Of a stretch of 56,403 nucleotides of DNA, positions 17,355 to 25,681 are shown one piece after another. The position numbers and the translations under genes were made by a program. The first letter of the stretch is position 1, and each line of letters starts with the position of its first letter. Below the pieces are notes generated by a model. That model saw only the letters and a program-made list of their open reading frames with translations. It ran no database searches and had not been told where the DNA came from. The stretch is from Acidobacteriia bacterium UBA6623 (lineage in GTDB: Bacteria > Acidobacteriota > Terriglobia > Bryobacterales > UBA6623), in NCBI GenBank assembly GCA_002433055.1, contig DJHJ01000013.1, positions 1-56,403 of the forward strand, in the 5' to 3' direction.

Positions 17355-17500
17355 TAGAGCGAATCGTAATAGGTGGTAAAAGCGTACAGTGTCATGATCC
17401 AGAACGCGAGGTGGCCGAGTACAACCCAGTACAGTCTTTTCCACGACCCCAATGGGGGTCGAGAGCTAGTCTCATCATATTTGGAAGCTGGTCTCAGCAT
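17354..17500 (-). CDS. Small symporter-associated membrane protein (48 aa)
   Basis: A short gene starting ATG at 17500 (AGGA close upstream) and ending TAA at 17354-17356, where TAATG overlaps the symporter start. The product has a polar N-terminus (MLRPASKYDETSSRPPLGSW), then one hydrophobic helix (LYWVVLGHLAFWIMTLYAFT) and a short tail. The layout resembles the tiny one- or two-helix partners found before some SSS symporters. Coupling to the symporter strongly suggests a partner or assembly subunit. The reading frame, overlap and helix are direct observations; the role is inference. Confidence 0.7.
   Translation of the reverse strand: MLRPASKYDETSSRPPLGSWKRLYWVVLGHLAFWIMTLYAFTTYYDSL
17444..17461. 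repeat. Short hairpin inside the small symporter-partner gene
   Basis: CGACCCC (17444-17450) and GGGGTCG (17455-17461) are exact complements with a 4-base loop. It lies within the coding sequence of the 48-residue protein. It may affect coupling of translation or simply reflect Arg-Pro-Pro-Leu-Gly codons. Confidence 0.4.
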
Positions 17501-17658
17501 TTCCTAATTAGCCATGACTGAGTCGATTACTGTCGTTCCATCCGTCTATCTCGTCTTTTCGCAGAGTCGGCGATTGACGATAGCGGAGGACATGATTACT
17601 GACGAACAGAGTGGTAATTACTGGTGATGGAGATTTTGGAACGTTACCACGGTCAATC

Positions 17659-17856
17659 TCAACCCTGGCTATTTTCAGTTTCCACGGATAGTACATAATC
17701 TCGGTAAAGATTTTCGCAATCCGGTTGACAGAAGATTTGCGACTCACCATTAATTTCAGTTTCCCAGTATCGTTTGGGAATTACCATTCCACAGCAGACA
17801 CAGTAAGTCATGGATTGGTCATGCCAAGTAACGTCTCTATCTTTCCACTTCCCCAT
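17659..17856 (-). CDS. Small Cys-rich, probably zinc-binding protein next to hydantoinase B
   Basis: A 65-residue protein with Cys19, Cys21 and Cys22 (YCVCCGMVIP) and Cys43/Cys47 (FCQPDCENLYRDY). CxxC plus FCxxxC spacing resembles TRASH/YHS-like treble-clef zinc sites. I chose ATG 17856 because GAGGA lies about 6 bases upstream; a TTG at 17913 overlapping the hyuB stop would add 19 residues. Its place directly behind hyuA-hyuB invites comparison with the small zinc-containing gamma subunit of acetone carboxylase, whose alpha and beta subunits are HyuB and HyuA homologues. I cannot show homology from sequence alone. No signal peptide is seen. Confidence 0.7.
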   Translation of the reverse strand: MGKWKDRDVTWHDQSMTYCVCCGMVIPKRYWETEINGESQIFCQPDCENLYRDYVLSVETENSQG

Positions 17857-17909
17857 ATATGTCCTCATTCGTGAATTTTCAAGGCTTCGTTGAGTCGGTG
17901 GGTGTAGAT

Positions 17910-19613
17910 TCAACAGTCCTTGTATCCATAAATTTTCTCTGCCGACTGAACAGATACTAGTCCTTGCCGCACATCTTCGGCAACAGCTTCCAATGAACGT
18001 TCAGCAGGTGATCCGTAGCCACCACCTCCTGGAGAAAGAATCATCACCTCATCACCTTCTTTGAGAGCGATACAGGTAAACTTCGACGGGCAAACTGTAC
18101 CATAGACTTCGGAAAAAGTTCGAAAATCTGTTTCCCCTTTTTTCTTTACTAATATTCCTCCCGAGTCACCCTGCTCACCGCCAAAGAGTCCCCAGGGATT
18201 TGTCTTTGTACGATCCATTAAGGCGCTGACAGTGATTTCAGGGCCGACTACACGAAGCACGCGTCTACCGCCCAACCCTCCACGATATTTGCCAGCTCCA
18301 CCTGAATCGGTGCGCATGCTGTACTCAACCGTCAGGAACGGATACTTAGTTTCTAGGACTTCCGCAGGGGTGTTGCGGCAGTTGCCGTTGACTGGACACA
18401 TCACGGAATTGCCGTCATGGTCTACCGTTGCACCCCAACCACCGCCATCAAAGTGGTAGTTGGTGTAGTATTCACCAGTTTCTGGATGCACGCCTCCGAA
18501 GAGGAAATTGCATGCTGTGCCAGCCTCAGAGGCTGCAGCACGTTCTGGAACGGCTTGACTTAACGCAGCGACTACCACGTTTTGGAGATGTGGATGGGTT
18601 TCTGTATTGCCACCTACTGATGGGCCTGGGTGGCGTACATTGACTACGGTTCCAGCCTTGGTGATTACACGGATTGGTCTAAAGCAGCCCGAATTGACAG
18701 GGATATCCTTGTTGGTAACATGCAGTACGGCACTGTAGGTCGCTGCTGCAGTGACAGCAAAAGTGGCATTGACGGGACCCAGAGCTTGAGGGTCGGATTC
18801 TCGCCAGTCGGCAATAATCTCATCATCCTTGACCACGAGTTTCAAACGCATCCAAACAGGTTTGTCAGTGACGCCATCGTCTTCCATGCAGTCCTTGAAA
18901 TGATATACCCCATTAGGAATATCTTTGATTTCAGTTCTCATCCAACGTTCTGAATAGTCCAGCAGTTGTGTGCCTGCCGACTCAAAAACCTCAGGGCCGT
19001 AGCGTTCAAGAAGTTCGAGCATGCGTGTCTCAGCAATGTTTAGTGAGCCGATCATTGCGTGCAGGTCTCCCCAACTAGATTTAGGAGTACGGTGGTTGGT
19101 GAGAATGATGCGCCAAACATCCTGCACATATTCTCCCTGGCTCATAATCTTCACTGGCGGCAGCCGCAATCCCTCCTGATAGACTTCTGTTGCTTCAGCG
19201 GCAAAAGAACCTGGTGCCATGCCACCTATCTCGCAGATGTGTGCGACATTGCCCACGAAGCAGCAAAGTTTATCTTCAAAGAAAACGGGCTTGAGGACCA
19301 TGTGTTCGGGCATGTGCGATTGTCCTCTATACGGGTCATTGTGAATTACCACATCACCGGGTTTGAACGCATCAAGGCCAAGTTCTTCGATGGTCCATTT
19401 CACCGTATACTGAGCTGAGCCGAGCATAGCTGGACAGAACTCAGCTTGGCCCGTCATCTCACCGTCGGGATTGAAAATCACACATGAAAAGTCAAGACCT
19501 TCGTTGAAGATGGGGGAATAGCTCGTGCGCATCATCGCCGTTCCCATCTCTCGACAAGCATTTATTAGAGCGTTATTAATGACACTTAAAGTAACGCTAT
19601 CAATTTTTTCCAT
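17910..19613 (-). CDS. hyuB: Hydantoinase B/oxoprolinase family subunit
   Basis: A 567-residue HyuB-family subunit. HyuA-HyuB pairs use ATP to open rings or carboxylate substrates (N-methylhydantoin, 5-oxoproline, caprolactam, acetone or acetophenone, depending on the enzyme). Family features include the N-terminal MGTAMMRTSYSPIFNEGLDF-type region, the metal and nucleotide region VVIHNDPYRGQSHMPEHM, and the C-terminal SGGAGKYRGGLGGRR and SPGGGGYGSP. A GGAAGG Shine-Dalgarno precedes the ATG. hyuA lies 69 bases upstream on the same strand. Length fits the separate-subunit form rather than the fused 1,200-residue 5-oxoprolinase. Confidence 0.92.
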   Translation of the reverse strand: MEKIDSVTLSVINNALINACREMGTAMMRTSYSPIFNEGLDFSCVIFNPDGEMTGQAEFCPAMLGSAQYTVKWTIEELGLDAFKPGDVVIHNDPYRGQSHMPEHMVLKPVFFEDKLCCFVGNVAHICEIGGMAPGSFAAEATEVYQEGLRLPPVKIMSQGEYVQDVWRIILTNHRTPKSSWGDLHAMIGSLNIAETRMLELLERYGPEVFESAGTQLLDYSERWMRTEIKDIPNGVYHFKDCMEDDGVTDKPVWMRLKLVVKDDEIIADWRESDPQALGPVNATFAVTAAATYSAVLHVTNKDIPVNSGCFRPIRVITKAGTVVNVRHPGPSVGGNTETHPHLQNVVVAALSQAVPERAAASEAGTACNFLFGGVHPETGEYYTNYHFDGGGWGATVDHDGNSVMCPVNGNCRNTPAEVLETKYPFLTVEYSMRTDSGGAGKYRGGLGGRRVLRVVGPEITVSALMDRTKTNPWGLFGGEQGDSGGILVKKKGETDFRTFSEVYGTVCPSKFTCIALKEGDEVMILSPGGGGYGSPAERSLEAVAEDVRQGLVSVQSAEKIYGYKDC

Positions 19614-19682
19614 GGCCTTCCCCTTTCTTGAATCTCACATGCATCGTCTACAGTTAGTAATCATCGACAATTCGCTTCTGGT

Positions 19683-21749
19683 TCAGTTCACCTCGATGGT
19701 TATGACACCATATTCATTCACTTGGATTCGATTCTCAGGATGCACTAAGGTCATCGAATCTTCTTCCTCGATCAAGGCAGGGCCTGTTTCTTCAAATCCA
19801 CTGGGTAAATCACTTCGGCGATAAACCGGACAATCTAAAAATCCTTGCTCTTTGAAATAAACAGGCCGTGATTCAATGGGCTTAGCATTCCCTTCCAGGG
19901 TCAATGGTTTAAGTTGTGGTTTTGGAATCCGTCCAATGGCTTTGACACTAAATTTGATCAGTTCGATAACTTCGTGTCCTATCGAGTATCCATAGAAATG
20001 TTCGTGTACTCGATGAAACTCTGCAAGTGCGTTTTGGAGACTCGTTTCGCTGATTCCTCCATCTGCTACTCTGACGTCGTGCTCATAGTTTTGTCCTGCA
20101 TAGCGCATGCTGATCGTTTTCTCGATTTCAGGTTTACCTGAGAATCCTTCATCGCTAAGTTCTTGTAGTGCGGTCTGAACTAATCGATCAAATTCATCGC
20201 GTACTGTATGCCAATCGACGTTGTCAGAGCGAAAATACTGACTCCAAATTTTGTCGACTTGATAATCGGCGATCAAACCTCCAAAGGCCGAGCAAAGCCC
20301 GGGATGAGGTGGTAGCACTATCCGCTTCATTCCCACTCGCTCCACGATGCCGACAGCATGTAGAGGGCCTGCACCACCAAACGCTACCAAGGTAAAGTCA
20401 CGAGCATCTAATCCACGATCAATCGAAACAACTCGGATGGCATTGGCCATGTTTTCGTTGGCCATTTCTACGATAGCCTGAGCAGTCTGTGGCGTATCCA
20501 TATTCATTTGCCGCCCTAACTCAGTAATTTTTTCGGTAGCTTTTTCCAGGGTTAGACGCATTTTCCCAGCCAGGAAATAATCGGGGTTGAGACGGCCTAA
20601 GACCAGGTTGGCATCTGTTACTGTTACTTCCTCACCTCCGTTGCCGTAGCAAACGGGACCAGGGTCTGCCCCAGCACTTTGCGGCCCTACCCTGAGAAAG
20701 CCTCCTTTATCGATCCATGCGATGCTACCGCCACCGGCCCCAATCGTAGTTAAGTCGACGAATGGAGCAGCGATTGGAATACTCCATTCAATTTGGTAAT
20801 CGGTGTTGTAGGATATTTTCCCGTCTCTTATCACTCCTACATCGCAACTTGTTCCTCCCATATCTAGCGTCACGAGATCTTTCCATCCTGCCAATTCGCC
20901 GAAATATCGACCTCCGATGATGCCGCCGCTGAGTCCGGATAAAACCATATTGACGGGTTCTTCTTCTGCTCTTGCAGGTGATGAATGCCCTCCGTTCGAT
21001 TTCATGAGTGCCCAGGGGCAATCCAACTTCAGGTGATCCAGACTTTCGCGGACACCTTGTACGTAGCTTTGTAGCACCGGTTTGACGTACGCATCAGCTA
21101 TGGTCGTACTGCCACGTTCATATTCACGCCAAATAGGTGCTACTTGGTGTGAAAGTGAGACTGGGATACTTGGAAAGTTAGTTTCAAGATGCCTTTTAAT
21201 AAGATTTTCGTGCTCAGGATTGAGATGAGAAAACAGCAAGCAGACTGCAATCACCACATCCTCGCTCTCTGCGTTCTCTAGTCGTTCGGTAACCATCTCA
21301 ACCAGGTCATTTAAGCTGCTGTCTTTCAATGGTGTGAGTACACGACCCTGGTAGTTAACTCGCTCATCAATCTCGAAACAATCCTCTCGTTTCACTAGTG
21401 GTTCTGGTTTTTTCCACTCGAACGAGTAATGATATTTACGATTGACTCGCTGGATAAATGGGACATCACCGAATCCTTTTGTTGTGACAAAGAGTACTCG
21501 AGCTCCTGCGCGCTGAATCATTGCATTAGTAGCCACGGTTGTCCCCAGCACGAGTGAGGCAAAATCCCGAGCTGCTAGTTTCGAATCCTTGATGACACCA
21601 GTCAACGCTTTTTCTGGTTCCGATGGGGACGAAGGCCATTTTGCTATCACTAGTTCGCCACTTTCTTCGTTGAGGCCTACTAAGTCCGTAAAAGTACCGC
21701 CAGTGTCGATACCGCAGCGTATACGTTGTGAGTGGTTAAGATTGGACAT
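19683..21749 (-). CDS. hyuA: Hydantoinase A/oxoprolinase family subunit
   Basis: A 688-residue HyuA-family ATPase subunit with an acetate/sugar kinase-like fold. The N-terminal phosphate loop CGIDTGGTFTDLVG (residues 12-25), LVLGTTVATNAMIQR, the second ATP motif LVTLDMGGTSCDVGVI and VAFGGAGPLHAVGI are characteristic. It would phosphorylate the amide or keto oxygen of the substrate, while HyuB completes hydrolysis or carboxylation. It sits between the ABC ATPase gene (137 bases upstream) and hyuB. The substrate is not determinable here; hydantoins, cyclic amides and ketones are all compatible. Confidence 0.92.
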   Translation of the reverse strand: MSNLNHSQRIRCGIDTGGTFTDLVGLNEESGELVIAKWPSSPSEPEKALTGVIKDSKLAARDFASLVLGTTVATNAMIQRAGARVLFVTTKGFGDVPFIQRVNRKYHYSFEWKKPEPLVKREDCFEIDERVNYQGRVLTPLKDSSLNDLVEMVTERLENAESEDVVIAVCLLFSHLNPEHENLIKRHLETNFPSIPVSLSHQVAPIWREYERGSTTIADAYVKPVLQSYVQGVRESLDHLKLDCPWALMKSNGGHSSPARAEEEPVNMVLSGLSGGIIGGRYFGELAGWKDLVTLDMGGTSCDVGVIRDGKISYNTDYQIEWSIPIAAPFVDLTTIGAGGGSIAWIDKGGFLRVGPQSAGADPGPVCYGNGGEEVTVTDANLVLGRLNPDYFLAGKMRLTLEKATEKITELGRQMNMDTPQTAQAIVEMANENMANAIRVVSIDRGLDARDFTLVAFGGAGPLHAVGIVERVGMKRIVLPPHPGLCSAFGGLIADYQVDKIWSQYFRSDNVDWHTVRDEFDRLVQTALQELSDEGFSGKPEIEKTISMRYAGQNYEHDVRVADGGISETSLQNALAEFHRVHEHFYGYSIGHEVIELIKFSVKAIGRIPKPQLKPLTLEGNAKPIESRPVYFKEQGFLDCPVYRRSDLPSGFEETGPALIEEEDSMTLVHPENRIQVNEYGVITIEVN

Positions 21750-21885
21750 CAGAAATCCGAGTAGGCAGGTTGAGGGTTAACTCCGTCTGCACACAAAGAA
21801 TATACATTATAAGCTGCTTTTGGATATAGGTAAGGCTATTGGCAAATCTATGGATAGATGTGGCCGTGGCTGTTTCACCGACGAT

Positions 21886-23367
21886 CTATAGAGCCGATTC
21901 TAATACTGCCTTCTCCGTTACGTTATTTTCTTCTAACGTACGTACAATGCGCCCTTGCTTCATAACAAGTACGCGAGAACACATCGCAATAATTTCAGGA
22001 ATGTCAGAGGAGACTAGAAGTATTGCGACACCGCTCCGGGCCAGGTTGCTAATCAAGTTGTAAATTTCAGCTTTGGCCCCCACATCGACCCCTGCAGTCG
22101 GCTCATCGAGCAAAAAGATTTTGGCTCTAGTGCTCAACCATTTCCCCAGAGCAACTTTTTGCTGGTTGCCGCCGCTCAGGCTGCCGACCAACTGATGCCG
22201 ACTAGCTGCTCGAACATCCGTTTTCTGCATCATATCCCGGATGATTTTTTTTTCATGTTTGAGTGCCAGAAAACCGTTCCGAGTGAACCTGCTTATGGAA
22301 GCCATCGTGATATTTTCACCCACGCTACGGCAATTGATGACACTTTCTCCGTGCCGATCCTCTGACAAATACGCGATGCCTCTCTCCAATGCTTCGCGAG
22401 GAGAAGAGATTTGCACAGTTTGACTGTCGATTGCGACCGTACCGGAGTCAAAACTTGAAGCACCGATTATGCACTTGCAAATTTCGGTCCTTCCTGAACC
22501 TACCAGGCCTGCTAAGCCAACAATTTCGCCAGCACGTAGGTTGAAACTAACGTCTTCAAACATAGCGTTTCGAGTCAGTCTATTCACTGAGAGTTTTTCG
22601 GGACCATACCGGGTCAATTTCTTTGGAAACTGTTCATTCCATTTGCGTCCCACCATGCGACTGATCAAAAAAGACCGATTAAGGTTTTTGTCGATTGGAT
22701 AAGTGCCTACTGAGCGACCGTCACGCAAAATCGTGACTTTGTCGGCGATCTCGAAGATTTCGTCTAGCCGGTGTGAGATGTAAAGGATCGTGCAATGCTC
22801 TGATTTCAATTTGTGCAGGATGGCGAAAAGTTTGCTGAGTTCTCGAGGCCCTAACACCGCAGAGGGTTCGTCAAGAATAAGGACCTTTGCGGAATACGAA
22901 AGCGCTCGTGCGATCTCTACGATGCGACATTCGCCGGCACCTAGATTTTTTACAATGCATTTCGGGTCGAGGTTAGAATCAAGCCGTTTAAGTAACGCAT
23001 CGGCCTGATGAAATAGTTGTCCCCAGTCGACTATTCCCCAAGAATTCCTTTGAATGCGCCCCAGAAAAATATTTTCGGCAATCGACTGTTCTGGAATCAG
23101 TGTGAACTGTTGATGAACAATTGATATTCCAGCGTCAAGTCCTCCTTGAGGAGTTGAGAATTGCACAGTGTTGCCGTCAAGTTTTACTATTCCTCGATCT
23201 GGAGATAAAGCCCCACAGAGGATTTTCATTAGAGTTGATTTACCCGCTCCATTTTCACCCAGAATGGCATGAATTTCGCCTGGCTCAGCTTCGAAATCCA
23301 CTCCATCTAGAGCGTGGGTTCCACCGAAGGTTTTAACAATGCCTTGAGTTTGGAGTCTTGGAGTCAC
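21886..23367 (-). CDS. Two-domain ABC transporter ATPase (RbsA/CUT2 type)
   Basis: A 493-residue ATPase with two nucleotide-binding domains, as in ribose, autoinducer-2 and nucleoside importers. Domain 1 has GENGAGKST (37-45) and a diverged signature (KNLGAGECRIVEIARAL). Domain 2 has the typical degenerate loop GLVGSGRTE and a standard LSGGNQQKVALGKWL with LLDEPTAGVDVG. The start is GTG at 23367. It is separated from its presumed permease and binding protein, which run divergently from 23617, while hyuA follows it. The substrate is probably a sugar, nucleoside or related polar ring compound. Confidence 0.9.
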   Translation of the reverse strand: MTPRLQTQGIVKTFGGTHALDGVDFEAEPGEIHAILGENGAGKSTLMKILCGALSPDRGIVKLDGNTVQFSTPQGGLDAGISIVHQQFTLIPEQSIAENIFLGRIQRNSWGIVDWGQLFHQADALLKRLDSNLDPKCIVKNLGAGECRIVEIARALSYSAKVLILDEPSAVLGPRELSKLFAILHKLKSEHCTILYISHRLDEIFEIADKVTILRDGRSVGTYPIDKNLNRSFLISRMVGRKWNEQFPKKLTRYGPEKLSVNRLTRNAMFEDVSFNLRAGEIVGLAGLVGSGRTEICKCIIGASSFDSGTVAIDSQTVQISSPREALERGIAYLSEDRHGESVINCRSVGENITMASISRFTRNGFLALKHEKKIIRDMMQKTDVRAASRHQLVGSLSGGNQQKVALGKWLSTRAKIFLLDEPTAGVDVGAKAEIYNLISNLARSGVAILLVSSDIPEIIAMCSRVLVMKQGRIVRTLEENNVTEKAVLESAL

Positions 23368-23616
23368 AGTTTTAGGTTTCTAGAAAAACTACTCGCACAG
23401 CGCCATCAAGAGCGCCCACTACTTTAGGTGATTCAATTAGAATCGCTTACGTTGATCGAGTTTACAATATGTTTCTTAAGTACTGTCTGATCGGTCGTCA
23501 AATCTTCTTAGTAGTGTGGAATTGTAACTTGCCAGTAGCCAAGGTTACGATATTCAGAGTTCTTGAAAAGGTTTATAATTGGTCGCAGCCTATTTCTGCG
23601 TAGCAGTCTTTTATCC
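23368..23616. promoter_or_regulatory. Divergent control region of the ABC transporter genes
   Basis: This 249-base gap must carry promoters for both directions. A perfect dyad GATTC-AATTA-GAATC (23430-23444) lies near the ATPase start and could be an operator. TATAAT (23574-23579) is a perfect -10 for the permease operon, although no good -35 lies at the right distance. No regulator gene is adjacent. Confidence 0.45.
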
Positions 23617-24582
23617 ATGTCATTGCAATCAAAAGCTTCAGGAGTTGCTAGACGTGTTCTCCGAAGTCTCGGTCCGAGCACTGGAGCAATAGTCGCTTTT
23701 TTATTGATTGTTCTATTGGGTAGTTTTCTTGCGCCAACTTTTCTGACTGGTCGCAATATAACCAACGTATTGCGACAGGGCTCTATGTTAGGTGTTGTTG
23801 CAGTTGGCATGACATTTGTGATTCTCACTGCTGGGATTGACCTCTCAGTGGGTATGGTGTTGAGTCTGACTAGTGTCGTAGCGGCATTACTCTTTGCTGA
23901 AGGTCAGGGGTTTCCATTACCTGCCGTTTTTCTCGGCACCCTCACTCTGGGTGCTGCAATGGGTGTTTCCAACGCTCTAATGATCGTATGGCGCGATACT
24001 GCGCCCTTTATCGTTACTCTTGCGATGATGGCTATTGCGGGAGGTGCAGCACTTACGGTTTCGAATGGGCGGCCCATAGGTGGCATTTCTGGATCGTATG
24101 CTTGGATTGGCGCTGGTTTCGTCGGTCCAATTCCTGTGCCAGTTCTGATAATGTTAGGCGTTTTTCTGCTTGGTGCGTTAGTACTTCGCTATACACCCTA
24201 TGGTCGTGAAGTGTATGCCGTTGGCGGGAACGAAGAAGCCGCGAGATTGTCTGGTATTTCCATTCGGCGCGTTAAGTTAATCACCTACGCTATCAGTGGG
24301 TTTTTAGCAGCGTTGGGAGGCATTATTTTCAGTGCACGTGTCACGGTTGGTGACCCCTGGGCTGGACGTGGTCTCGAACTTGATGCGATCGCTGCTGTTG
24401 TTATTGGAGGCACGAGTCTTTTTGGCGGAATTGGCACAATGCTGGGCAGTTTACTCGGCACGTTGATAATTACAATGATCAATAATTTACTTAACCTCCT
24501 TAATGTCTCTCCCTATATGCAAGGTCTCGCCAAGGGAATTGTTATTCTCGTCGCGATCGCTATTTATCGAAAAGACCGTTAG
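23617..24582 (+). CDS. ABC transporter permease (RbsC/CUT2 type)
   Basis: A 321-residue inner-membrane permease with about 8-10 helices. Family motifs include TNVLRQGSMLGVVAVGMTFV, ILTAGIDLSVG and the coupling region YAVGGNEEAARLSGISIRRV, followed by AISGFLAALGGII and GGTSLFGGIG. The ATG at 23617 is preferred over a TTG at 23563 because the latter lies upstream of the TATAAT -10 sequence. It forms an importer with the two-domain ATPase encoded divergently and the binding lipoprotein downstream. Confidence 0.9.
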   Translation: MSLQSKASGVARRVLRSLGPSTGAIVAFLLIVLLGSFLAPTFLTGRNITNVLRQGSMLGVVAVGMTFVILTAGIDLSVGMVLSLTSVVAALLFAEGQGFPLPAVFLGTLTLGAAMGVSNALMIVWRDTAPFIVTLAMMAIAGGAALTVSNGRPIGGISGSYAWIGAGFVGPIPVPVLIMLGVFLLGALVLRYTPYGREVYAVGGNEEAARLSGISIRRVKLITYAISGFLAALGGIIFSARVTVGDPWAGRGLELDAIAAVVIGGTSLFGGIGTMLGSLLGTLIITMINNLLNLLNVSPYMQGLAKGIVILVAIAIYRKDR

Positions 24583-24647
24583 TGGTTGATTTATATCACG
24601 GCATGAGACAATTGGTGGTTTACTGTTCACCTAGAGAGATTCCATCG

Positions 24648-25679
24648 ATGTATTACTGCTTTCATGGTCGGCCAATCAGCTATTTGTTTCTATTGGCCGT
24701 CTCGACAGTTTTTGCATTTCTGCTGGGTGGTTGTTCTTCTTCCGAACGTCATACATCTTCTAAATTTCCTGAGAACTTTGCAGAACGACGTTGGGTGATT
24801 GGCTTCAGTAATGCCTCTGAGTCGAATACTTGGCGAACTGCACTTCGCGAATCGATCGAAAAGACTGTGGCTAAGTATGACAATGTGGATCTTCTTATCA
24901 CCGATGCAAATGATTCTCCGGCGAAACAAGTGGCTGATCTCGAGGATCTTCTTGCCAAAGGGGTTGACGGTCTGATCATCGGTGCAGTGAATACTCATGC
25001 AGCTAATACAGCTATCGCGGAATGTGAGCAGATGGGTGTGCCGACGGTCGTCGTGGACCGTGCGGTCTCTGGTGATAAATTTACAACTTTTGTTTCGACT
25101 GACCACAGATGGTTAGCAGCGACTGGACTTGAGCAATTAATCAAACTTGTAGGTGGGAGTGGAAAGATTGCCATTATCGAAGGTTTACCTGGAGCGGGTG
25201 CTGCCGTTGAGAGGAATAAGGGATATGACGATGTTCTACCACGCTACCCCAAAATCAACGCGGTTAGGCAGGCAGGAGATTGGTCTCGTGCTAGTGGACA
25301 GCGGGTCACCGAAAACGTGTTGACTGCTAATCCAGACTTGCTTGGGATTCATTTCGACGGTGGTGAGATGGCAGTCGGTGGTGTCCAGGCGCTGCGCACG
25401 TCAGGTTTTACTGATGAAGAGTTACGTTCGGGAAAACCGTTTCTGACCTGGACAGATGGGTACAACGGTGGGTTAAAGCTCATTAAGGCAGGAATTGGCA
25501 AATTCTCGGTGCAGCATCCTCCTCGTATTCACGGTGAGTTGAGCGTCGAATCGTTAATCAAAATATTCAAAGGAGGGGAAGTGCCCAAGCAGCAACCAAT
25601 CCGTCTTGATTTCATAACGCCCGAAAACGTAGATGAGTATGTTGATATGGATCAACCAGATGCCTACTGGGCATTTTAA
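24648..25679 (+). CDS. Periplasmic substrate-binding lipoprotein of the CUT2-type ABC importer
   Basis: A 343-residue binding protein of the ribose-binding (type I periplasmic) class. The N-terminal signal ends in the lipobox LLGGC, so it is lipid-anchored. Fold features are WVIGFSNASESNTWRTALRE, DANDSPAKQVADLEDLLAKG and VDGLIIGAVN (first domain), VVDRAVSGDKFTTFVSTDHR, and GKIAIIEGLPGA (second domain). I chose ATG 24648 because it gives a compact signal peptide; GTG 24582 and ATG 24603 are alternatives. GTG 24582 would overlap the permease stop codon. The gene ends 2 bases before a convergent methyltransferase gene. Confidence 0.88.
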   Translation: MYYCFHGRPISYLFLLAVSTVFAFLLGGCSSSERHTSSKFPENFAERRWVIGFSNASESNTWRTALRESIEKTVAKYDNVDLLITDANDSPAKQVADLEDLLAKGVDGLIIGAVNTHAANTAIAECEQMGVPTVVVDRAVSGDKFTTFVSTDHRWLAATGLEQLIKLVGGSGKIAIIEGLPGAGAAVERNKGYDDVLPRYPKINAVRQAGDWSRASGQRVTENVLTANPDLLGIHFDGGEMAVGGVQALRTSGFTDEELRSGKPFLTWTDGYNGGLKLIKAGIGKFSVQHPPRIHGELSVESLIKIFKGGEVPKQQPIRLDFITPENVDEYVDMDQPDAYWAF

Positions 25680-25681
25680 GT

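Noticed and set aside
17508..17750. 80-codon minus-strand frame between the Cys-rich protein and the symporter partner
   Set aside because: It overlaps the better supported Cys-rich gene in another frame and shows no domain pattern.
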